From assembly GCF_902706605.1 (NCBI RefSeq), contig NZ_CACSLH010000006.1, positions 1 to 64,000 of the forward strand: a stretch of 64,000 bases of DNA, in the 5' to 3' direction. The notes under the pieces were generated by a model that worked only from the letters and a program-made list of their open reading frames with translations, was not told where the DNA came from and did not search any database. Shown here piece by piece: positions 41,913 through 50,951 of the stretch. Within the stretch, counting starts at the first letter, position 1. Each line of letters opens with the position of its first letter. Position numbers and translations under genes: made by a program. Source of the stretch: Enterococcus sp. CSURQ0835. GTDB lineage: Bacteria; Bacillota; Bacilli; Lactobacillales; Enterococcaceae.

Positions 41913-44279
41913 TTAATACAACCAGAAGCCAGTCCCTTCTGTGTGCCAGCCAAGTGTTTGCAACCAATCTCGTTCAGCAGTACTTGGCGTATAGAAGTGC
42001 GCGCCGGCGATCGCATTTGGATTGTACAAACGATACAAGGCTTTGTTCCCACCAGAGTAAAAGGCGGTCCCTTCTGCTTGCCAGCCGACACTGACTAAAT
42101 GATCCCGTTCAGCGGCACTCGTCGTGTAGTGATGGTCACCGGCATTTTTGTTATATAAACGGAATACCGGTACGCCGGTTTGTTGATTCAATGGTGCGTT
42201 TCCGACTACGCCTTCGTCTTGCCAACCAAGTGTCACGAGTCCCGTTTTTTCAGCGGCAGCCCACGTGTAGAAATGTTCACCGGAATTAGGGTTATACAAG
42301 CGATACAATGGTGTCGTTTGAACGATTGGCGAGATCTTTTGGAAGATCGCTTTATAGGTCATATTTTTCGTTACGGCTTGTTGCGCAAAATTGGTGACTG
42401 TCTTACCGTTTTGATCTTCCCAACGTGAAAAGAGATAGCCATCATTAGCTTGCGGTGTTGGAAGTTGAGCAGTCGAGATCGTTTCATTATCCGCGACTTC
42501 GATTTGCGTCGCACCGTTTAATTTACCATTGCCATCAGTGGTGAAGTTCACGATGTGACGGACTGCCGCAGGTTCAACGGTTACGGTAAAGTCTTGGACG
42601 AAATCTTGCGTGCGCGCCGCACCATTTTTCACGACCGCTTGCAAATTCACTGCACCGGCTTGTTTGGCAGTCAATTGATTTTCTTTGAGTGTTACGCCAG
42701 CTGGTGCGCCGACTAAACGCCATGTCAGATCTTGGTTCGTCGCATTACTAGGCGTCACGGTCCCGGCTAAAGTCAACGTTTCGCCTGCGGTCATTTGACT
42801 TGGCAGATCCGTGATGGCACGAACCGGATAAAAATCAGGTCGTTTTGGTTTGACCGCTAGAGTAAAGAGTTGTTCAAAGTCACTGCCATTTGCATTACCG
42901 CCTTTCACGGTCGCCTTAAGCTGGATAGTTCCAAGTTCGGTCGCAGTCAATTGGTTGCCGGTTAGCGTTACACCGTCTGGTTGATCCACTAAAGACCACG
43001 TGACGGTTTTATTCGTCGCATCGGTTGGGGTCACTTGATCAGATAACATCACGGTACTACCCACGGTCATCGTAGTCGGTACATTTTTAATGCCAGTCAC
43101 CGCTTGATTGATAACATTGATGGTAAAGAGTTTATCCCGCCAATAATCTGGTGCATTCAGATTCGCATGCTCTTGGTTGCGCACTGTTTCTTCGACAACA
43201 ACTTTCCCTAACTTAGTCGCCGTCAAGTGCGTTCCGACTAATGAAGCCCCCGCGGTATTACGAACGATCTCCCAAGTAGGGGTCGTTTCAAATTCATGCG
43301 CTGGATCGGCTACAGTGGATGCTAAGTCTAACACAGGCTTGTTGATGATCAGTGAATCGCTAAATTTTGGTGTGAAGTTGACTGTTTTATAATCGTAACC
43401 GACAATCGGCCAATTCGCTGCGTCGGCTGTGATCGGTCCACCAAACTCTGCCCGTTTTGCTTCATACGCTGCTTGTGAACCCATCGGAACAAAAATCTTC
43501 CCACTAGCATTTACTCCCTCAAAGGCAGGGGAAAATTTATTAACATCAAAAGCTGGTGGCACAGCTCCCAAAAATGTCACCCGTTTCAAATTAGTTCCGT
43601 TAAAAGTCTCTTGCCCGATCGAAGTCAATGTACTCGGTAATGTGATCGACTGCAAATTCGAGCTGCCATCAAAGACCCCACGATAGCTCGCCGATTGATC
43701 CAGCCGTTGCAAATTAGCCGGTAATTTGACCGACTCTAAAGCTGTACATTCAAGAAAAGTAGATGACTTTAATTGCGTTAGTTGCGTACTGTTGGAAAGA
43801 TCCGCACTCGTAATATTTGTATTGGCAAAGGCCCCGACTCCCAGTGACTGCAAAGTAGCGGGCAATTGAAGTATCCCTTTGAGATTGGTGCGGGCAAACG
43901 CTGTACTTCCAATCATGACTAAATTCGAAGCGTTTGAAAAATCGACGGTGGTTATATTTTTATCCACAGCCGCTTCCCCTTCATCACTTCTAAGAAGATT
44001 CCCGAAAGCTTCATTTGCGATCTCTGTTACGGGCAAGCCATCGATCTCAGCTGGAATAGTCAGCACTAGGTTTGGAGTCGCTTTTCCCTGTGGTGACAAG
44101 CCAGTGATCGTCACTTGTCCTCGATCTACTTGATAAGTCAAATCCCCAGCTACTAAATCATCGACTTGGGTAGTGACACTACTAGTTGGTGGTTGTCCCG
44201 CGGCTTGAACTGTTAGCGCTCCCAATTGCAAACCAAAAAATAAACTTACCGCGAGACTTGTTTTAATAAGTTTTAGCAT
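41913..44279 (-). CDS. Secreted LRR_5 / DUF5648 surface protein 1
   Basis: Start at 44279 (MLKLIKTSLAVSLFF) because GAGGAGTG overlaps the longer GTG start; 788 aa. Signal peptide ends after VQA (residue ~27). A shorter BspA-type LRR region (~75-245; LPSTLTSIGQETF, LPANLQRL), then three Ig-like units (TWSLVDQPDGVTLTGNQLTA and similar), a Flg_new/InlB-like block (FTTDGNGKLNGATQIEV, YLFSRWEDQNG) and three DUF5648-type repeats. Domain order equals that of its neighbour 39313, so they are a tandem duplication that has diverged more than the 19889-27343 triplet. Separate promoter and terminator. Probably a secreted binding protein. Confidence 0.87.
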   Translation of the reverse strand: MLKLIKTSLAVSLFFGLQLGALTVQAAGQPPTSSVTTQVDDLVAGDLTYQVDRGQVTITGLSPQGKATPNLVLTIPAEIDGLPVTEIANEAFGNLLRSDEGEAAVDKNITTVDFSNASNLVMIGSTAFARTNLKGILQLPATLQSLGVGAFANTNITSADLSNSTQLTQLKSSTFLECTALESVKLPANLQRLDQSASYRGVFDGSSNLQSITLPSTLTSIGQETFNGTNLKRVTFLGAVPPAFDVNKFSPAFEGVNASGKIFVPMGSQAAYEAKRAEFGGPITADAANWPIVGYDYKTVNFTPKFSDSLIINKPVLDLASTVADPAHEFETTPTWEIVRNTAGASLVGTHLTATKLGKVVVEETVRNQEHANLNAPDYWRDKLFTINVINQAVTGIKNVPTTMTVGSTVMLSDQVTPTDATNKTVTWSLVDQPDGVTLTGNQLTATELGTIQLKATVKGGNANGSDFEQLFTLAVKPKRPDFYPVRAITDLPSQMTAGETLTLAGTVTPSNATNQDLTWRLVGAPAGVTLKENQLTAKQAGAVNLQAVVKNGAARTQDFVQDFTVTVEPAAVRHIVNFTTDGNGKLNGATQIEVADNETISTAQLPTPQANDGYLFSRWEDQNGKTVTNFAQQAVTKNMTYKAIFQKISPIVQTTPLYRLYNPNSGEHFYTWAAAEKTGLVTLGWQDEGVVGNAPLNQQTGVPVFRLYNKNAGDHHYTTSAAERDHLVSVGWQAEGTAFYSGGNKALYRLYNPNAIAGAHFYTPSTAERDWLQTLGWHTEGTGFWLY

Positions 44280-44786
44280 GATGCTCACTCCTCATGATTT
44301 TGAAAACAGTTCAAGTAGCGCACTGTTTTTACACCCTTAGTATACAACTGCTCACCTGTTTAGCTAGCTTAATTTGCTTTGCCCTTCACCAAACTTTAAA
44401 AAAGTTGAGTTTTCTTATTTATTTGATTGTTCAACTGCAAAAAAGACCTAAGAAAAGACAAATTTTGTAATCGCGACGTGCCAGTTGCCCACTAAAAAAA
44501 GTTAGCCCAACTGTTGTTAGACTAACTTACTCCATTAACATACACTCCACTCGCTCACACTCGCCCAGTGATTAAAGTCAGCAATTACTAACTACATTAA
44601 TCAGACACTCCGCTCCCGTTGGTCACCCAGTGGATTGTATCGGCAAGTCAGTTGCCGACATAATCCAAAAAACTCCGTTCAGCAGTTGCCAAACGGAGTT
44701 TCTCGAACTTTTTATTCAGAAAGATTGCGCATGAAGGTGCGCTATATGTTTAGTTTCGTACCGAGGCACGAAACTTAACACCAAAA
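44280..44786. other. Intergenic region upstream of LRR protein 1
   Basis: TATACT on the minus strand (44344-44339) is the likely -10 of the LRR gene. Hairpins: AAGTTAG...CTAACTT (44493-44530), AAACTCCGTT / AACGGAGTTT (about 44669-44701, terminator-like) and AGTTTCGT / ACGAAACT (44751-44776) close to the rpsA end. No coding frame seen. Confidence 0.6.
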
Positions 44787-46007
44787 TTATTGATTGTCTT
44801 TATCGTCGTTGTCTTTTAACGCATCGCCGATCATGTCGCCCATCGTAAAGCCGGTATTTTCTTCTGGCATATCATAAGAATCTGGTTCAGGTTCTGTATG
44901 TTCTTCTTCTGGTTTTTCTTCCAGTGCTTTGATGGATAATGCGACCCGATGATCTTCAGGATGCACTTCTAAGACTTTGACTTTGACTTTATCGCCTTCC
45001 GCTAAAACTTCATGCGGTGTCGCGATGTGTTTGTGTGAGATTTGTGAGATGTGGACTAAACCTTCCACCCCTGGGAAGATCTCAACAAATGCCCCGAAGC
45101 TCGTCAAACGTTTGACAGTACCTTCTAAGACTGTACCAGGCGCCGCTTTTTCTGCGATGTCGGTCCAAGGTCCAGGCAAGTTTGCTTTGATGGAAAGTGA
45201 GATCCGTTCACGATCTGGATCAACGCCTAAGACTTTCACTTCGACTTCATCGCCAACGCTCAACACGTCAGATGGTTTGTCGACATGGCTGTGAGAAATC
45301 TCAGAAACGTGGACTAAGCCATCGATCCCGCCAAGGTCAACGAACGCGCCAAAGTCAGTCAAACGCGCAACTTTACCTTTCACGACGTCGCCTTCATGAA
45401 GGTTCGCCATTACTTCTTTTTTCTGTTCCGCTTTTTCAGCTTCCACAACTGCTTTGTGAGATAAGATCAAACGGTTTTCTGATGGTTCGATCTCCATGAT
45501 CTTGAATTGTAACGTCTTGCCTTTGTACTCAGAAAAATCATCGACGAAATGGTCATCGATCATAGAGGCAGGAACAAAGCCACGCACACCAACGTCAACG
45601 ACTAATCCACCTTTGACCGTGCTAGTAACTGGCGCTTCGATGATCTTACCTTCTTCGTATTCTTTTTCGATGTCTTCCCAGACTTTTTTCGCATCTAAGC
45701 GACGTTTCGAAAGTAGATAGCTACCGTTTTCTTTATCTTTTCCGATCGTAGAGATGACTACAAGATCTAGTTCGTCGCCGACTTTCACGACCTCGTTGAT
45801 GTCTTCGACTGGCAAAGTAGAAAGCTCTTTAGCTGGAACAACTCCCTCGACTCCAGTTCCTTCGATCCCGATGATGGCTTGCTTATCTTCAATCTTAAGC
45901 ACCTCACCTTTGACGATATCGCCGACTTTTACTTCATGCACGTCTTTTAATGCATCTTCCATGGATAAATTTTCATTGTCCATTTGGTTTTGATCTAATT
46001 CTGTCAT
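44787..46007 (-). CDS. rpsA: 30S ribosomal protein S1 homologue
   Basis: Start MTELDQNQMDNENL at 46007 behind AGGAGG. The 406-aa product has four S1 RNA-binding domains (about 28-95, 112-180, 198-266 and 283-352); domains three and four carry the typical DFGAFVDLGGIDGLVHVSE and SFGAFVEIFPGVEGLVHIS. The acidic tail (EEKPEEEHTEPEPDSYDMP) is usual in Firmicutes. Four domains, not six as in E. coli, is the Gram-positive form; whether it is a true ribosomal S1 is debated for this group. It follows cmk in the same direction, as in most Firmicutes. Confidence 0.93.
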   Translation of the reverse strand: MTELDQNQMDNENLSMEDALKDVHEVKVGDIVKGEVLKIEDKQAIIGIEGTGVEGVVPAKELSTLPVEDINEVVKVGDELDLVVISTIGKDKENGSYLLSKRRLDAKKVWEDIEKEYEEGKIIEAPVTSTVKGGLVVDVGVRGFVPASMIDDHFVDDFSEYKGKTLQFKIMEIEPSENRLILSHKAVVEAEKAEQKKEVMANLHEGDVVKGKVARLTDFGAFVDLGGIDGLVHVSEISHSHVDKPSDVLSVGDEVEVKVLGVDPDRERISLSIKANLPGPWTDIAEKAAPGTVLEGTVKRLTSFGAFVEIFPGVEGLVHISQISHKHIATPHEVLAEGDKVKVKVLEVHPEDHRVALSIKALEEKPEEEHTEPEPDSYDMPEENTGFTMGDMIGDALKDNDDKDNQ

Positions 46008-46149
46008 GACGTTTGTCCTCCTAACCAACAATTACGTAAATAGACTACACTATCTATTCTAAAATATTACACTGGAAAAATAAAGCGATTTCTCTTGAAA
46101 TATCAAAAAACGCGATTTTATCACAAAAAGTGAAAACTTTTCTTAGAAA

Positions 46150-46821
46150 TTAATAACCTTTTTGTGCGATGATTTCTTTGATTTTTGAAACGACTTGTTG
46201 AATATTCATACCAGTCGTATCGACTAAAATTGCATCTTGTGCTTGCACTAGCGGTGAGACTTCACGATGCGAATCCAAATAATCTCGTTTAGCGATCGCC
46301 TCTTTTAACGTTTCAAACTCTGTCGTGATGCCTTTTTCCTGATTTTCTTTATAGCGGCGCTGAGCCCGTTCTTCGACACTTGCCACGAGGAAAATTTTCA
46401 CCTCGGCCTCAGGTAACACCGTCGTCCCGATGTCGCGGCCGTCCATCACGATGCCGCCGGTCTTGGCTAAGTCTTGCTGGAGCTCGACTAATTTTTCCCG
46501 CACAGCTTTTTGCGCGGAAACTTCCGAAACGGCAGCCGTCACATCGTTTTGCCGAATTTCTTTGGTGACTTCTTGCTCGCCGACAAACACGCGCTGACCG
46601 GTTGCAGCTTGCTTGAAGCGCACCGGAAATTTTTCTAACAACGCGACTAAGCCGGCTTCGTCATTTAACGCAACATTCTGGGTCAACGCCAAATACGTCA
46701 CCGCCCGATACATCGCGCCTGTGTCCACGTAAATAAACTGAAAATCGTTAGCCAAAATCTTTGCCACCGTACTCTTACCAGAAGACGCCGGTCCGTCGAT
46801 TGCAATTGAAATGTTTTCCAT
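46150..46821 (-). CDS. cmk: Cytidylate kinase
   Basis: Phosphorylates CMP and dCMP with ATP. P-loop [15 protein letters not shown] at residues 9-23, [16 protein letters not shown], the CMP-binding insert, and [20 protein letters not shown]; the lid RAQRRYKE is present. 223 aa is normal. AAAGGATG lies before the ATG. Located upstream of rpsA, as is common. Confidence 0.96.
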   Translation of the reverse strand: MENISIAIDGPASSGKSTVAKILANDFQFIYVDTGAMYRAVTYLALTQNVALNDEAGLVALLEKFPVRFKQAATGQRVFVGEQEVTKEIRQNDVTAAVSEVSAQKAVREKLVELQQDLAKTGGIVMDGRDIGTTVLPEAEVKIFLVASVEERAQRRYKENQEKGITTEFETLKEAIAKRDYLDSHREVSPLVQAQDAILVDTTGMNIQQVVSKIKEIIAQKGY

Positions 46822-46889
46822 CTTAACATCCTTTCGCCAAATAATAAGCCGCGACCTGCTAAGAGATCACGGCAAATCAAAAATTACAT

Positions 46890-47172
46890 TTTACTTATCC
46901 CTGGGAGCTTAACAGTCCATTTCGCTTTTCTTTGTCTAGCTACGTAAACGAGCTTCTCGGCTGTAAGTTTCCTTGATTTGTTGGCAAAGCGCGCCAAAAA
47001 TTCAAGGCAGACTTGCCGCTCGAAGCTGACCCGTTTGCTTCGCTTTTCTTATTGTCTAGCTATATGGACTAACTCCTCGGTGATAAGATCCAGCAATTTG
47101 TTGGCAAAGTCCGCCAAAAAATTTGCAGGTTACTTATCACTCGGAGCTTAGCAGTCCATTTCGCTTTTCTTA
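46890..47172. repeat. Tandem structured intergenic repeats
   Basis: Two imperfect ~119-bp units, with partial units at both edges, share TTCGCTTTTCTT-TGTCTAGCTA, a GTTGGCAAAGnnCGCCAA core and an ...CTCGGAGCTTA/GAAGCT end. Each folds into one long stem-loop: unit 1 pairs AGCTTC (46951) with GAAGCT (47022) around a GTTGGC/GCCAA core; unit 2 pairs TGATAAG with CTTATCA around GCAAATTT/AAATTTGC-like arms. Stems are conserved while the sequence differs, so structure seems to matter. A shorter relative is near 55340-55400. Confidence 0.7.
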
Positions 47173-48111
47173 TTGCACTCTGACTGATTGGCCGGGTTGG
47201 AAGAAGTAGTCGTTCATAGTCATCCCGTTCAATTGTAAAAGTTGCTCAACTGATACGCCGTAACGATCCGCGATTTGGCGTGGGCCATCGCCTGGGTTTA
47301 CGACACCGTATTGACCAGACCCATCTTGTGGTGCGCCTTGATGTCCGGCAGCTCCAGCTTGGTTAGTTTGTTGACCGTTTTGACCGGCCGTTCCATTTTG
47401 ATTCGTGCCAGCTGCTTGCTGGTTCGCGCCATTTTGGATCGGATTGCCGTATTGATCATATTGCGTTTGTTGGTCGTTGGTTTGTTGACCAGCTGTTTGA
47501 CCATTTGCATTTTGACCATTTTGTGTAGCGGCTTGATTTTGTTGCGCTTGTTGATTGGCCGCTGCTTGTTGTTGCGCTTGCGCTTGTTGCGCCGCTTCTT
47601 TTGACGCTTGGGTGGCTTCAGCTTTTTTCTTGCTAGCTGCTGTTTTCGCTGCTTCTTTTGATGCTTGAGCTGCTTTTTCTTTTGACTCTTGGGCCGCTTT
47701 TTCCGCCGAAGCTTTTGAACGACTCGCCGCTACTTGTGATGAATCTGGACCTTTAGCACTTTGATCACCAGTATCACGGGTCAGCCAGAAATAAGCACCA
47801 GCTGGGATCAAAATCAATAATAAGAGCAAGGCTACTAAAATACTTAAAAATTTCGTGTTGCCGTTATTGCCGCCATTGCCCCCACTACCACTACTACCGC
47901 CTCGGCTCGCTTTCGCTTTGGTTGCGCCAGCTGTGCCAGCTGCTCTAGCCGTATTTTTAGCATTTTCTGTTGCTTGACTCGCAGTTTCATTTGCAGAATC
48001 AGCCGTATCGCGAGCTGTTTTTTTCGCTTCTTCCGCTTCTTCGGTGGCATAGATCTGCTGATCCCACGGTTCGTTGTTGGCTCCGTGATTACGATCTCGT
48101 CGACTTACCAT
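47170..48111 (-). CDS. LysM-domain membrane protein
   Basis: A 313-aa protein starting at MVSRRDRNHGANNEPW (AAGGAGGG site; a longer frame lacks one). A cytoplasmic Ala/Glu-rich region is followed by a Gly/Ser/Asn linker, one membrane helix (~90-112; ILVALLLLLILIPAGAYFWL), a long Ala/Lys then Gln/Asn/Gly-rich low-complexity wall-spanning stretch, and a C-terminal LysM domain (VNPGDGPRQIADRYG, LLQLNGMTMNDYFFQPGQSV). LysM binds peptidoglycan, so it should tether the membrane to the wall. Homologous to LysM proteins seen next to cmk in enterococci and streptococci. Confidence 0.87.
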   Translation of the reverse strand: MVSRRDRNHGANNEPWDQQIYATEEAEEAKKTARDTADSANETASQATENAKNTARAAGTAGATKAKASRGGSSGSGGNGGNNGNTKFLSILVALLLLLILIPAGAYFWLTRDTGDQSAKGPDSSQVAASRSKASAEKAAQESKEKAAQASKEAAKTAASKKKAEATQASKEAAQQAQAQQQAAANQQAQQNQAATQNGQNANGQTAGQQTNDQQTQYDQYGNPIQNGANQQAAGTNQNGTAGQNGQQTNQAGAAGHQGAPQDGSGQYGVVNPGDGPRQIADRYGVSVEQLLQLNGMTMNDYFFQPGQSVRVQ

Positions 48112-48176
48112 CAAATCCCTCCTTATTACTATCAGCGACAATTATACCACAGGAAAAAAAAAAAGCGATGGTTATT

Positions 48177-48213
48177 CAAAAAAGCGCAGGAAACTGATCA
48201 GCTCCTGCGCTTT
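48177..48213 (-). terminator. Terminator of recQ
   Basis: AAAGCGCAGGA / TCCTGCGCTTT stem followed by TTTT on the minus strand. Confidence 0.9.
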
Positions 48214-48216
48214 CCA

Positions 48217-49608
48217 TCAAAACAATCGCCCCAAGATCTCCTGCCACGGCTGCTTTTTCAACGCTTGCGTTGTGCCTTCTGTTGCAGCTAGCTCTTTTGC
48301 AGTTACTAAATGCGCACCGTCATGATCACAGCAGTTCGCAGGTTTGTTGACCAGCGTCTCATCAAAATAGTGCAAGAGTTTTTCTCGGCGGCAGCCGGTA
48401 GTTTCGATATAATCCAGCATCGCCTGCACTTGCTGGCGGCGGGTTTCCTCTCGCTGTTCCAACAGCTGCAAGAGGGATTCTTTTTGGTGGGGAAAAAAAC
48501 GTGCCCACTTTTCGATCAGCGGGTCTTGACTTTGAACTGCCGGATCAGCATTGACCACTTCAAAAACTTTTTTCGCTTCTCGTGTCTGCTGCTGCAAAAA
48601 ATAATGGATCTGTTCATCGTCTTTTTCATATAACAAAATCGCTTGCGCTGGCAAGCCGTCTCGCCCGGCGCGCCCGATTTCTTGCAAATAATTTTCCGGT
48701 GAGTCCGGCAGATCATAATGGATCACAAACCGGATGTCGGCTTTATTGATCCCCATGCCAAACGCGTTGGTAGCTACTAAAAGCTGCAACTGCCCGCTTA
48801 AAAATTGCTGCTGCAACACGCGCCGTTCTTGCCCAGACAGACCGCCATGATAAAATGCCACCGCGTATTGGTCTTTTAAATGTTGATAGAGCTGCTGGAC
48901 TTTTTTGCGGGTCGCACAATAAATGATCCCCGAACCGGTCAATTTCGCCAATAAATCTGTTAGCTGCGCCTCTTTTTCTCCGCGGACCACAAATAACGCC
49001 ACATTCGGGCGGTCAGCTGAATAAACGACTTCTGAGGCCGCGCCGTCAAACACTAATCGTTGAATGTCTTGCCGCACTTTTTTCGTGGCCGTCGCCGTCA
49101 ACGCTAAAACGGGAAACGTTTGGTTAAGCTGTGCGATCCCGTCTGCTAATTTCAAATATTCCGGTCGAAAATCAATTCCCCACTGAGAGACGCAATGGGC
49201 TTCATCCACCACTAACAACGCCAACTGACACTGCTTTAACGCCTGAAGTGTCGCCTCGTTGACAAACATCTCGGGACTCATGAAAATAAATTTATACTGC
49301 GCTAAATGTGCCAAGGCCCACTGCTTTTCACTGTAACTGAGCAAACTATTCAGCGCCACCGCTCGTTTTTCGCCCAATTGCTGCAGTTGCAACAATTGGT
49401 CTTCCATCAGTGAGATCAGCGGTGAAATGATCACGACACTGCCCGCTAAAAGTTCCCCTGTCAATTGATAACATAACGATTTTCCCGTTCCAGTGGGCAA
49501 CATCCCCAACACGGGATCACCGGCTAACAACTGCTGGATGATCTCTTTTTGGCCGGGCCGAAACGTGGCATAGCCAAAGCGTTGCTGTAAGATTTTTTCT
49601 AGTTCCAT
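48217..49608 (-). CDS. recQ: RecQ-family DNA helicase (RecS type)
   Basis: A 463-aa 3'-5' helicase. Motif I MLPTGTGKSLCYQ, Q motif FGYATFRPGQKEII, DEAH (VVDEAHCVSQWG), SAT (LTATATKK), and motifs V-VI ATNAFGMGINKADIRFV and QEIGRAGRDGLPA. A zinc-binding set follows (Cys in TTGCRREKL and NCCDHD). There is no HRDC domain, so it matches the short RecS of B. subtilis (~500 aa) rather than E. coli RecQ. Overlaps the YpbB-like gene by ten bases, showing co-translation. Confidence 0.93.
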   Translation of the reverse strand: MELEKILQQRFGYATFRPGQKEIIQQLLAGDPVLGMLPTGTGKSLCYQLTGELLAGSVVIISPLISLMEDQLLQLQQLGEKRAVALNSLLSYSEKQWALAHLAQYKFIFMSPEMFVNEATLQALKQCQLALLVVDEAHCVSQWGIDFRPEYLKLADGIAQLNQTFPVLALTATATKKVRQDIQRLVFDGAASEVVYSADRPNVALFVVRGEKEAQLTDLLAKLTGSGIIYCATRKKVQQLYQHLKDQYAVAFYHGGLSGQERRVLQQQFLSGQLQLLVATNAFGMGINKADIRFVIHYDLPDSPENYLQEIGRAGRDGLPAQAILLYEKDDEQIHYFLQQQTREAKKVFEVVNADPAVQSQDPLIEKWARFFPHQKESLLQLLEQREETRRQQVQAMLDYIETTGCRREKLLHYFDETLVNKPANCCDHDGAHLVTAKELAATEGTTQALKKQPWQEILGRLF

Positions 49609-50588
49609 CTAGTCTGTTTCACCTCTTTGATCTGGGACAACCGAAAATTCAAATAACTCACATCAAAATCTTGATACTGTAAATCACGGACAGCCTCTCC
49701 GGTCACACCCGTGGCTAATTCGAACCGCTCAAAAGGAAAGTTCGCATCCAAGAGCGCCCACTCCAACAAATGATCAGTGATCGTGCCTTCTTTTAATTGG
49801 CGTTTAGTCATGATCGCCTTCACTGAATCCCCTGCTAAAAACAATTGACGAGTCAGTAGCATACTGTGATTGTAATTTTTTTGATCGGCAGCGACGATTA
49901 GCGGATACAGACTGGGAAACTGTCGCACATGCGCAAGCAATAAATCTTGTTGGCTAGCAGTATATAACTTGTCCCATGGTGTATTCTGCCAAGCTGATGG
50001 CAATAATTGAAACGCGGTTTGTCCATTTTGCTGAAAGCCCGTCAACTGATTGGCTAAAAAATCCGCACTGGCTTCTGGCAATTTCGCAAACAGTGCGGTC
50101 AATTCTTGTGGAAATTTCTCTAACAGATCCGCCGGTGCTTGAGCTAAAAAGTGTTTGACTTGGGTCAGATACAGCGGCCGATTTTCTAGCGGCACATAAT
50201 CCTTTTGCCCATGAGCTAAAAAACTCAGCACTTGAATGCCAAAGTTCAACAGCTGCCAGCATTCTTGGCGCATCCGACCATAGCGAAAACTATTTAATCC
50301 TACTAATGGCGTAAAATCATGCTGCGCTAATTCGGCTTGCCCGCTTGTCGTCAACTGGCCAAAACTTTCCGTGCGAGTAATCCAGCCGTTTTTTTCTAGT
50401 TGCGCGATAGCTCGTTTAAAACGTTCATTTTTTAAGTCGGGCAAGAGTCCGCAAACGTTCAAATTGTCATAAAAAAAACCGTGAAGTAACACCGAACTCG
50501 TGCGCCGCCCCGTCAGTAATTGGTATAAAGTTGAGATCCGCAGCTTGTAGCCGCTCGCAAATAACGTTAAAATAAATAAGTCCATCAT
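49599..50588 (-). CDS. ypbB: YpbB-like helix-turn-helix protein
   Basis: A 329-aa protein. The N-terminus (LFILTLFASGYKLRISTLYQLLTG) and a winged-helix-like part (RFKRAIAQLEKNGWITRTES) suggest nucleic-acid binding; the C-terminal HTH_40-type domain is present (IMTKRQLKEGTITDHLLEWALL). In B. subtilis the order fer-ypbB-recS is conserved, and the same order and divergence from fer are seen here. The role with RecS is not established. Confidence 0.85.
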   Translation of the reverse strand: MMDLFILTLFASGYKLRISTLYQLLTGRRTSSVLLHGFFYDNLNVCGLLPDLKNERFKRAIAQLEKNGWITRTESFGQLTTSGQAELAQHDFTPLVGLNSFRYGRMRQECWQLLNFGIQVLSFLAHGQKDYVPLENRPLYLTQVKHFLAQAPADLLEKFPQELTALFAKLPEASADFLANQLTGFQQNGQTAFQLLPSAWQNTPWDKLYTASQQDLLLAHVRQFPSLYPLIVAADQKNYNHSMLLTRQLFLAGDSVKAIMTKRQLKEGTITDHLLEWALLDANFPFERFELATGVTGEAVRDLQYQDFDVSYLNFRLSQIKEVKQTRWN

Positions 50589-50609
50589 AACTCCTTAGAA
50601 GGTGAAACT

Positions 50610-50825
50610 ATGCAATGTAAAATCATCCCGGAAGAATGTATCGCGTGCGGCTTGTGTCAATTGATCGCGCCCAGCGTGTTTGATTACGATGATAATGGGA
50701 TCGTTCACTTTGTCGATGAACCGCATGCGATCCACGAATTTATCCCAAAATCCGCTGAGACTTCCGTGCGGCAAGCCGCTAAAGAATGCCCCGCCCATGT
50801 CATTTTTCCGTCTGATTCAGTATAA
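50610..50825 (+). CDS. fer: Ferredoxin, one [4Fe-4S] cluster
   Basis: A 71-aa acidic ferredoxin. Cysteines 10, 13 and 16 (ECIACGLC) and 60 (ECPAHV) bind a single [4Fe-4S] cluster, as in the Bacillus ferredoxin. It starts behind AGAAGGTG and is divergent from ypbB with only ~20 bases between starts, so their promoters overlap. Confidence 0.96.
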   Translation: MQCKIIPEECIACGLCQLIAPSVFDYDDNGIVHFVDEPHAIHEFIPKSAETSVRQAAKECPAHVIFPSDSV

Positions 50826-50884
50826 CGCAAAACAAAATCCGTCACCACTCTTGTAAGTTACGCAAGCTAGACTGGTTTTACGCG

Positions 50885-50937
50885 TAAAAAAAGTCCTACT
50901 TCTTTCTCGATTGAAAAGAAGTGGGACCTTTTTTAGT
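50885..50937. terminator. Bidirectional terminator fer / ribU
   Basis: AAGTCC-TACTTCTTT pairs with AAAGAAGT-GGGACCTT and has A and T runs on either side, between the convergent fer and ribU genes. Confidence 0.9.
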
Positions 50938-50951
50938 ATCTGTTTGCAAAA

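Noticed and set aside
47275-47604. 109-aa hydrophobic plus-strand frame within the LysM gene
   Set aside because: Antisense of a Gln/Ala-rich coding repeat, which yields Leu-rich nonsense; no ribosome site.
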